This document shows, piece by piece, positions 1 to 4,425 of a stretch of DNA of 5,917 nt; positions within the stretch are counted from its first letter, which is position 1, and each line of letters opens with the position of its first letter. The position numbers were made by a program, and so were the translations under genes. The stretch comes from Chloroflexota bacterium. GTDB taxonomy: Bacteria > Chloroflexota > Dehalococcoidia > UBA3495. The stretch spans positions 1 through 5,917 of the forward strand of contig JACZRM010000117.1 in assembly GCA_022576105.1 (NCBI GenBank). Direction: 5' to 3'. The notes beneath the pieces were generated by a model. It had not been told where the DNA came from. It saw only the letters and a program-made list of their open reading frames with translations, and ran no database searches.

Positions 1-23
1 AAGGGCTCACATCAAAAACTTGC

Positions 24-1076
24 CTAGGCCTCCGCCATTTCCTCCGGCTGTTCGGCCTCCCAGAACTGCTGGTAATCCTCCACAAAGTATTTAACTCGCG
101 TCTTTTTGTACTCGCGGGTGCTGTAGAGCATCATACTATCGGTGATGCCGGTGGACTGGCTGATTTCTTCGGCAATCTCCTCGCACCCGCCGGGCGTGGT
201 GGCATGGACCATGGTGAAATGGGTGTAGGGCCAGTCGGGGAAAGTGGGACGCTCGTAACAATGGGTAACCGCCGAGTGTTGGGCCATGGTCAGGCCCACC
301 TCTTCAGATCGCTCCGAGGGTACTTTCCAGACAATCATGGCGTTGGCTCGGAAACCGGAGCGGCGGTGATGGAGCACCGCGCTGAAGCGGCGCATCAGCT
401 TCCGATCCTGAAAATCCTGGGCCAGGGCGAACAACTGTTCGTTGGTCAGGCCCAAATCCTGGGCCATCCGGTCAAAGGGTCTTGGCGCCAGTTCCAGGTC
501 TTCTTGCAGCCCCCGAATCGCCGATTTTTCCGCTTCTGACACCGGGATCGCGGTGTTCCAGCCCTGGTCCGGAGTCCGCTCGCCCACACCGTCGGGATTG
601 TAGTTGTGGGCGGCGCTTTTCTCCTGGACCATGTCGAAGTTGACGCCAATCTTGAAGAAGCGGATGGTGGGCATCATGCGATAATTCAAAGCTGCGGTCT
701 GTTCGGCCATCCAGACCACGGTGGCCTCTAAATCGCCGTCGGGAGGAACGGCGATGGTGAACCACAGATTGTAGTAGGAGCCTTCCCGTGCGTAGTTGTG
801 ACTGACCCCGGGATGACGGTTGATGAACAATGCTCCCTGGTGGAGCTGCTCCGGTTCGTAGGCAATGGCAACCAGGGTGGTCTTGTAACCCAGGCGCCGG
901 GTGTCGAAGATGGCGCTTATTTGACGTACTACGTTCTGGCGTTTCAACTCGCCCAACCGGTCAATCACATCCGGCTCGGTAATGCCCAACTCCTGGCCTA
1001 TTACCAGGTAGGGTTGGTCCACCAGGGGGAAATTACCCTGGATTATGTTCAACAACTTGCGGTCGATTAAGTCCAT
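24..1076 (-). CDS. ahbAB: Fused siroheme decarboxylase (AhbA-AhbB / NirDL type, two Lrp/AsnC-like domains)
   Basis: Predicted to decarboxylate siroheme to 12,18-didecarboxysiroheme, the first dedicated step of the siroheme-dependent heme route (or of heme d1 synthesis), in the cytoplasm. The 350 residues hold two homologous Lrp/AsnC-like halves. The first (about 1-150) has an HTH around 20-50 and the motif H93-N-Y95-x-R97 followed by Y102-N-L-W-F. The second (about 180-335) has an HTH around 200-230, H272-C-Y-E-R276, W282-P-Y, and a C-terminal Y318-S-T-R-E322-Y-K-K block. These His/Tyr/Arg motifs are typical of siroheme decarboxylases and are not found in amino-acid-sensing Lrp regulators. 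The two halves are separate AhbA and AhbB subunits in many organisms, so this is a fusion. It lies 18 bases after the regulator gene and is probably co-transcribed with it. An AGGAGG at 1091-1096 precedes the ATG by 14 bases, which is longer than usual, and no closer in-frame ATG, GTG or TTG exists. The family call is firm; heme versus heme d1 cannot be decided here. Confidence 0.88.
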   Translation of the reverse strand: MDLIDRKLLNIIQGNFPLVDQPYLVIGQELGITEPDVIDRLGELKRQNVVRQISAIFDTRRLGYKTTLVAIAYEPEQLHQGALFINRHPGVSHNYAREGSYYNLWFTIAVPPDGDLEATVVWMAEQTAALNYRMMPTIRFFKIGVNFDMVQEKSAAHNYNPDGVGERTPDQGWNTAIPVSEAEKSAIRGLQEDLELAPRPFDRMAQDLGLTNEQLFALAQDFQDRKLMRRFSAVLHHRRSGFRANAMIVWKVPSERSEEVGLTMAQHSAVTHCYERPTFPDWPYTHFTMVHATTPGGCEEIAEEISQSTGITDSMMLYSTREYKKTRVKYFVEDYQQFWEAEQPEEMAEA

Positions 1077-1090
1077 CGGCGCCGTTGAAT

Positions 1091-1096
1091 CCTCCT
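1091..1096 (-). promoter_or_regulatory. Ribosome binding site of the siroheme decarboxylase gene
   Basis: The minus strand reads AGGAGG here, a perfect anti-16S core. It overlaps the last bases of the TAG stop codon of the upstream regulator (1095-1097), so translation of the two genes may be coupled. The 14-base distance to the ATG at 1074-1076 is longer than the usual 5-9. Confidence 0.6.
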
Positions 1097-1742
1097 ATTT
1101 ATTTGCCGGTTTATTGGCCGGGACAACATTCCCGTTGGCCTGGTTTAATCGAGTCTGATACGACTCCACGATCCCCACCAAGACTCGATCGGCTACCTCC
1201 AGTGCTTGGCTCCAGGTCTTGGCTTTGGCCGAGTCCAGCACCATAGTACGGAAGAAGATAAAGGCTTCGGTGGTGTCTTTCAAGGAAACCGCCCGGTCGG
1301 CCATCCCAGTCCCGTATTCGTGGCCTAGCATCAGGGCCTCTTCCAGGGTTTCTTGGCGGCGGCGGCGGGGCTGGGGGTCTTGGAGCAGGAGCGACAATAA
1401 CCGGCGGCCAAACAAGCGCATGCGGTCCCGCCCCTCTTCCTCCACGCTCTGGTACCAGGACTGGCGGGCCACGTCTTCATGGGTCAGGCGCCGGCGGATG
1501 CGCCGGAGAGCCGAGCCCTCTGCCTTTTCCCTGGATTCAGGCTCCGGGGGTTCTTTACCTTGTTGGGTGAGGGCGATGACGTCTTCCCGGGCGAAACGCC
1601 GGTGGCCGCCTGGAGTACGGTATACCCGCAGATGACCGTTGTCGGCCCACTGTCGCAGGGTGGCTTCGTTTACCTGGAGCAGGCGGGAGGCCTCTCCCAG
1701 GGAGATCCACTGGGTCTGATCCGGGGACTGGGTTTCTAACAT
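1095..1742 (-). CDS. MerR/BldC-type HTH transcriptional regulator with C-terminal helical (RsbRD-N-like?) domain
   Basis: DNA-binding regulator, cytoplasmic. Residues about 12-60 form a MerR/excisionase-type winged HTH: W-I-S-L-G-E-A-S-R-L-L at 12-22, L-R-Q-W-A at 29-33, and the hallmark wing T-P-G-G-H-R-R-F at 43-50. A charged linker (60-85) leads to an all-helical C-terminal domain (about 86-200) with L-G-H-E-Y-G at 139-144, a S-L-K-D-T-T-E-A-F segment at 153-161 and F-F-R at 163-165. This reminds me of the RsbRD N-terminal sensor domain; that match is from memory and uncertain. There is no B12-binding motif of the CarH/LitR kind and no cysteine metal site. It is the first gene of a unit with the siroheme decarboxylase, so a role in tetrapyrrole control is plausible but inferred. 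No clear Shine-Dalgarno precedes the ATG. AGATTT repeats just upstream suggest autoregulation. Confidence 0.8.
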   Translation of the reverse strand: MLETQSPDQTQWISLGEASRLLQVNEATLRQWADNGHLRVYRTPGGHRRFAREDVIALTQQGKEPPEPESREKAEGSALRRIRRRLTHEDVARQSWYQSVEEEGRDRMRLFGRRLLSLLLQDPQPRRRRQETLEEALMLGHEYGTGMADRAVSLKDTTEAFIFFRTMVLDSAKAKTWSQALEVADRVLVGIVESYQTRLNQANGNVVPANKPANK

Positions 1743-1758
1743 TTAGGTCTAATTACTG

Positions 1759-1797
1759 AAATCTACCGGAAAAATCTATAGAAATCTGCTAAAATCT
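1759..1797 (-). promoter_or_regulatory. Putative operator: four direct AGATTT boxes upstream of the HTH regulator
   Basis: On the minus strand the hexamer AGATTT occurs four times in the same orientation, at 1792-1797, 1782-1787, 1772-1777 and 1759-1764. The steps are 10, 10 and 13 bases, roughly one helical turn each. The three nearest boxes fit a 10-base unit of the form NRYAGATTTY or close to it. They lie 17-55 bases upstream of the regulator's ATG and overlap its best -10 candidate. MerR-type domains lacking the classical dimer helix (BldC, CarH) are known to bind head-to-tail direct repeats, which fits this layout. Which protein binds here is inference. Confidence 0.55.
1775..1780 (-). 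promoter_or_regulatory. Candidate -10 box for the regulator / siroheme decarboxylase unit
   Basis: The minus strand reads TATAGA (followed by T), four of six matches to TATAAT, and would give a leader of about 25 bases before the ATG at 1742. No convincing -35 lies 16-18 bases upstream (best ATTAGT), as might be expected of an activated promoter. It overlaps two of the AGATTT boxes, so a protein bound there would compete with or contact RNA polymerase. Confidence 0.35.
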
Positions 1798-1816
1798 ACT
1801 AATCAGTTGAGATTTT
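1791..1816. repeat. Perfect 7-bp inverted repeat AAAATCT-N12-AGATTTT
   Basis: AAAATCT at 1791-1797 and AGATTTT at 1810-1816 form an exact inverted repeat around a 12-base spacer. It marks the point where the four minus-oriented AGATTT boxes meet plus-oriented ones: AGATTT at 1810-1815 and AGATTA at 1830-1835, exactly 20 bases apart. It is too A+T-rich for a stable terminator and fits a two-sided operator better. Confidence 0.5.
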
Positions 1817-1980
1817 CTTAACTTCCTAGAGATTAGCATATGGCCGTCCAAGGGTCAATGGATTTCTTGGGGAATTTTCGCCCGTTTTACCTGGGATTAG
1901 TTGGGGTCGTCCGCAAATCTATACCTGGGTCCGGTTTCTTCAAGACAATTAGATGCTTGTTTGGCAAGTTGCGCCAGTTG

Positions 1981-2008
1981 TTGGTCGGTTGCTGGTGGGT
2001 GCTATACT
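1981..2008 (+). promoter_or_regulatory. Extended -10 promoter of pcm
   Basis: TATACT at 2003-2008 matches TATAAT at five of six positions and is preceded by TGC (2000-2002), giving an extended -10. TTGGTC at 1981-1986 is a partial -35 with a 16-base spacer. The predicted transcription start near 2015 leaves a leader of about 27 bases to the ATG at 2042, and would be too close for the TTG at 2024 to have a normal leader. Confidence 0.55.
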
Positions 2009-2041
2009 ATTCAATAGCATTAATTGAGCGGTAATGACGGC

Positions 2042-2680
2042 ATGCTCCAGGCTAAACGCGACCTTTTTCGTAAACTAAAAGGTGCAATCAGGTCTAAAGC
2101 GGTGCTCGAGGCGATGGAAAGCGTTCCCAGAGAGCGTTTTGTTGGGGAGAATTCCCGCCAGATGGCCTATCAGAATATTCCATTGCCCATTGGTGAGGGA
2201 CAGACTATCTCCCAGCCATTGATCGTGGCGTTAATGACCGAAGCGTTGGAGTTGCGGGGAACAGAGCGGGTCCTGGAGATTGGCGCCGGCAGCGGCTACC
2301 AGGCGGCGGTTCTGTCCCGTTTGTTGCCCAGAGGGAGTCTGGTCACCGTTGAGCGGTTGTCGTCGCTGGCTGAGGACGCGCGGCTGGTGCTGGGCGAGTT
2401 GGATTGCAACAACGTAATCGTAGAGCTGGCTGGGCCGACCTTGGGCGCTCCGGAACACGGGCCTTTCGACGCCATTATCGTGACCGCGGCATCGCCCCAG
2501 ATTCCCGATGCGCTGGTGGCCCAACTGGTGGTGGGCGGCCGCATGATCATTCCAGTGGGCAGGCTTGAGCAGCAGGAACTGATGCGGGTATTGCGTACCG
2601 ATGAGGGAGTGTCGCTGCGCTGGCTGGGGCCGTGTCGGTTCGTACCGCTGATCGGGGAAGACGCTTTCCCGGAGAATTGA
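2042..2680 (+). CDS. pcm: Protein-L-isoaspartate(D-aspartate) O-methyltransferase
   Basis: Cytoplasmic repair enzyme that transfers a methyl group from S-adenosylmethionine to isoaspartyl residues in damaged proteins. The 212 residues match the usual bacterial length. Visible family blocks are V-L-E-A-M-x-x-V-P-R-E-R-F-V (21-34), P-L-P-I-G-E-G-Q-T-I-S-Q-P (47-59, substrate/active-site loop), SAM motif I L-E-I-G-A-G-S-G-Y-Q (78-87), acidic V-T-V-E-R (101-105), F-D-A-I-I-V-T-A-A (142-150), and Q-L-V-V-G-G-R-M-I-I-P-V-G (161-173). One oddity is that the usual G-D-G before the F-D-x-I-I motif is replaced by A-G-P (130-132), removing a conserved Asp. I chose ATG 2042 because it fits the promoter; TTG 2024, directly after an in-frame stop, would add six residues. 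The ribosome binding site is weak (GAGCGG at 2026-2031). It is probably a single-gene unit, because the next gene has its own promoter. Confidence 0.9.
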   Translation: MLQAKRDLFRKLKGAIRSKAVLEAMESVPRERFVGENSRQMAYQNIPLPIGEGQTISQPLIVALMTEALELRGTERVLEIGAGSGYQAAVLSRLLPRGSLVTVERLSSLAEDARLVLGELDCNNVIVELAGPTLGAPEHGPFDAIIVTAASPQIPDALVAQLVVGGRMIIPVGRLEQQELMRVLRTDEGVSLRWLGPCRFVPLIGEDAFPEN

Positions 2681-2733
2681 AGACCTACGCAACGTCTGTT
2701 TTGGGATCGCTTTATGCGCCCAGCCAGGGAATA

Positions 2734-2742
2734 TGGCATAAT
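2734..2742 (+). promoter_or_regulatory. Extended -10 promoter of the VOC gene
   Basis: TGGCATAAT gives an extended -10 (TGn at 2734-2736 plus CATAAT at 2737-2742, five of six matches). No good -35 is present; the nearest is TTTATG at 2711-2716 with a 20-base spacer. The implied start near 2749 leaves a leader of about 23 bases. Confidence 0.5.
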
Positions 2743-2760
2743 AGCCCACATCCTCGATTC

Positions 2761-2766
2761 AAGGAG
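2761..2766 (+). promoter_or_regulatory. Ribosome binding site of the VOC gene
   Basis: AAGGAG lies 5 bases before the ATG at 2772, which fixes that start. Confidence 0.75.
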
Positions 2767-2771
2767 CAACC

Positions 2772-3602
2772 ATGTTTGAAAAGATTCAGCACATTGGGTA
2801 TCTGGTGGCCGACCTGGATGCCGCCGTTGTCTGGTTCAAGCAGACCTTTGGCGGCGATAACGCTGGGGGCAGCACCCTGAACCCGGGTGGCGTGGCCGTT
2901 CCCAGTGGTGGCCGCAACGCCTTCATCCATTTCGGTCAGATCGAGGTTGAGCTGATTGAACCCAACGACCAGGCCAATGTGCCGGCCAATACCCTGGTGA
3001 TGCACCATGTCGGTTACGTGGTGTCGGACATCGAAAAATCCAAGCCTGAACTGGAAGCGAAAGGGTTTAAATTCGCCTCAGCAAAGGCCAACATCAACGT
3101 TTTGGGACAGGGCGTCCTTTACTTTGACCCGGAGACTACCAACGGAGTTCTGATGCACCTGACTCAACAGCCCGCGCAACCCAGCACCATTGGTGTGGGC
3201 CAGGGGTGCGCGGTGGAGCGAATTATACACGCGGGATACCTGGTGGATGACGTTGAAGCGGCGGTGGCCTGGTACGAGACCAAGTTTGGCGGTGTTGCCG
3301 TCGGCGGCATCGGCGCGTCTCGCCGGGGGGCCCGCAACGCCTACGTAAACTTTGGTCAGGTGCAGGTCGAGTTGATCGAAGCGCTGGACCAGGGCGAGTT
3401 GGGCGGCCAGAAATGGGTCATGGACCATGTGGGGTACACCGTGTCCGATATCGGGGCCAGCATCGCCGATTGCCAGCACCGCGGATTTCAGTTTGTTGCC
3501 GACGAGCCCATCACCAACCGGGTGGGCCAGACTCTGCTTTACTTCGATACCGCTACCACCATGGGCAGCCGGATGCATCTAACCCAACTGCCCAAAGACT
3601 AA
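2772..3602 (+). CDS. Tandem VOC-superfamily protein (methylmalonyl-CoA epimerase-like, duplicated)
   Basis: This 276-residue protein consists of two homologous halves, about 1-135 and 148-276, each as long as a complete methylmalonyl-CoA epimerase (MCE) chain. Shared blocks are H-I/A-G-Y-L-V (7-12 and 153-158), R-N-A-F/Y (48-51 and 188-191), V-E-L-I-E (59-63 and 199-203), H-V-G-Y (79-82 and 219-222), L-Y-F-D (116-119 and 256-259) and M-H-L-T-Q (128-132 and 268-272). By alignment from memory with P. shermanii MCE, the metal-site positions are H7/E60/H79/H129 and H153/E200/H219/H269. The last position is Glu in MCE, glyoxalase I and most VOC enzymes, but His here in both halves. It could be an epimerase, lyase, dioxygenase or binding protein; the substrate cannot be named. 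No mutase gene is adjacent, and the neighbours are pcm and aroK. Start fixed by AAGGAG. Cytoplasmic, with no signal peptide. Confidence 0.82.
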   Translation: MFEKIQHIGYLVADLDAAVVWFKQTFGGDNAGGSTLNPGGVAVPSGGRNAFIHFGQIEVELIEPNDQANVPANTLVMHHVGYVVSDIEKSKPELEAKGFKFASAKANINVLGQGVLYFDPETTNGVLMHLTQQPAQPSTIGVGQGCAVERIIHAGYLVDDVEAAVAWYETKFGGVAVGGIGASRRGARNAYVNFGQVQVELIEALDQGELGGQKWVMDHVGYTVSDIGASIADCQHRGFQFVADEPITNRVGQTLLYFDTATTMGSRMHLTQLPKD

Positions 3603-3627
3603 GTATCTGAGTAAAGTCGTTTAATTT

Positions 3628-3716
3628 CCGCACATCCTGAGCTTGTCGAAGAATGAACAAAGTGGATAGTATTCCCCTCACCCCCGCTCGCCCTTCGACC
3701 AGGTCAGGCTGAGCGG
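3628..3716. repeat. Imperfect 24-bp inverted repeat pair (REP/MITE-like) before aroK
   Basis: The reverse complement of 3628-3651 and the direct sequence 3693-3716 agree at 20 of 24 positions, with the core CTTCGAC-N-AG-N-TCAGG; the spacer is 41 bases. The core resembles a CTTCGACAAGCTCAGG-type intergenic repeat I remember from many bacterial genomes. It nearly fills the gap between the VOC gene and aroK, and its right end runs into the aroK ribosome binding site. No U-tract follows, so it is not a clear terminator. Confidence 0.65.
3643..3672 (+). promoter_or_regulatory. Weak candidate promoter for aroK
   Basis: TTGTCG (3643-3648) and TAGTAT (3667-3672) are separated by 18 bases, each with four of six consensus matches. 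The -35 would lie in the left arm of the inverted repeat. A chance match is quite possible. Confidence 0.25.
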
Positions 3717-3718
3717 AG
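3715..3718 (+). promoter_or_regulatory. Ribosome binding site of aroK
   Basis: GGAG lies 9 bases before the GTG at 3728. Its first two bases are the last bases of the right repeat arm, so the mobile-looking repeat contributes to the translation signal. Confidence 0.5.
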
Positions 3719-3727
3719 CTTGCAATC

Positions 3728-4261
3728 GTGAGTGCCACACCCAAAAACATTATCCTGGTGGGATTCATGGCCACCGGCAAAAGCCATGTCGGCAGAATTT
3801 TGTCCCAAAAAACCGGCTGGCCGCTGGTTGACGCCGATGAGGAAATTGTCCGGCGGACGGGCCGCTCGGTCCAGAGCATTTTTGACCACGATGGTGAACC
3901 GGCCTTTCGGGAACTGGAGCGCGCAGTTATCGCCGACCTGTGCGCCGGCCGCCGGCAGATAATCTCCGCTGGAGGTGGGGCCTTCCTGGACTCCAACAAC
4001 CGGCAATCGACGTTGCAGAACGGGTTGGTCTTCTGCCTGAGCGCATCTCCGGATACCATCCTTGACCGGGTGAAGCAAGACCAGGGCGAAGACGCTCCCC
4101 TGCGGCCGCTGTTGTCTGGGGACAACCCCCGGCAGCGCATTGCAGAATTGCTGACCCGGCGCGCTGAATCCTATGCTCAGGCCCATCACACCATCGACAC
4201 CGACGCGTTGACGCCGGAACAGGTGGCGGAGCGTATACTTGGGTTGTGCGAACTAGATTGA
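3728..4261 (+). CDS. aroK: Shikimate kinase
   Basis: Phosphorylates shikimate to shikimate 3-phosphate with ATP, the fifth step of the chorismate pathway, in the cytoplasm. The 177 residues match the family. Visible elements are a Walker A loop G12-F-M-A-T-G-K18-S19, the D35-x-D37 shikimate/Mg site, F60-R61-E-L-E with the substrate-binding Arg, the G82-G-G84 loop, a lid with P-L-R126-P-L-L, and R145-A-E-S-Y149, which carries the second substrate-binding Arg. The start is GTG: an in-frame TGA at 3710-3712 lies just upstream, and the first internal ATG falls inside the Walker A loop, so no other start can work. aroB follows after 164 bases, so the two serve the same pathway, possibly on one transcript despite the repeat between them. 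Confidence 0.95.
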   Translation: MSATPKNIILVGFMATGKSHVGRILSQKTGWPLVDADEEIVRRTGRSVQSIFDHDGEPAFRELERAVIADLCAGRRQIISAGGGAFLDSNNRQSTLQNGLVFCLSASPDTILDRVKQDQGEDAPLRPLLSGDNPRQRIAELLTRRAESYAQAHHTIDTDALTPEQVAERILGLCELD

Positions 4262-4274
4262 AGCAGCGAGACAG

Positions 4275-4380
4275 TTTTGTCAGGATATGGCAGCCTACGC
4301 CCGATCATTCTGATACGCAGCGCAGTGGCGGCGAATAATCCAAGATTCTTAGATCCCGTCGCTCCCTCAGAATGACAAAA
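4275..4380. repeat. Palindromic repeat element between aroK and aroB
   Basis: TTTTGTCA at 4275-4282 is exactly mirrored by TGACAAAA at 4373-4380, and TCATTCTGA at 4305-4313 by TCAGAATGA at 4367-4375. Near the centre GAATAATC (4333-4340) faces GATTCTT (4344-4350) with one mismatch. The whole therefore folds into a long imperfect hairpin with internal bulges. The sequence resembles TCATTCTGAGCG...GAAGAATC-type intergenic repeats I remember from other genomes. The left arm has 25 extra bases (4283-4307) compared with the right arm. No functional gene is seen in the 164-base gap. Confidence 0.6.
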
Positions 4381-4412
4381 TGCGGTGAGCAGCCTTGTCA
4401 CCAGGGCTTTTC

Positions 4413-4418
4413 AGGAGG
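4413..4418 (+). promoter_or_regulatory. Ribosome binding site of aroB
   Basis: A perfect AGGAGG lies 7 bases before the ATG at 4426 and decides the start against the in-frame ATG at 4372, which belongs to the repeat element. Confidence 0.85.
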
Positions 4419-4425
4419 GCAATCA

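Larger units (their letters stand above)
1743..2041. other. Divergent intergenic region between the regulator and pcm
   Basis: This 299-base gap holds the AGATTT operator array near its left end (1759-1835) and the pcm promoter near its right end (about 1981-2008). I see no supported gene in between. A 64-codon open frame at 1840-2034 has no ribosome binding site, runs through the pcm promoter and resembles no family I know. The left 100 bases are clearly more A+T-rich than the surrounding coding DNA. Confidence 0.6.

Noticed and set aside
24..1076. Reading this gene as an Lrp/AsnC amino-acid-responsive regulator
   Set aside because: It has two tandem halves and the specific HNYxR, HCYER, WPY and YSTxExKK motifs of siroheme decarboxylases.
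1759..1797. AGATTT array as a CRISPR or microsatellite
   Set aside because: The units are only 10-13 bases with no spacer structure, and the variable positions and promoter location fit an operator better.
1840..2034. 64-codon open frame upstream of pcm
   Set aside because: No ribosome binding site, runs through the pcm promoter and past the possible TTG start, and resembles no known family.
2024..2041. TTG start for pcm at 2024
   Set aside because: It would leave a leader of only about 9 bases after the predicted transcription start and has no ribosome binding site. ATG 2042 fits better, though the difference is only six residues.
4270..4281. GACA-GTTT-TGTC hairpin after the aroK stop as a terminator
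   Set aside because: Only four base pairs and no T-tract after it; its right half is better explained as the edge of the palindromic repeat.
4372..4425. 18-residue N-terminal extension of AroB from the ATG at 4372
   Set aside because: This ATG is part of the palindromic repeat and has no ribosome binding site, whereas AGGAGG at 4413-4418 is ideally placed for ATG 4426, which also gives normal family length.
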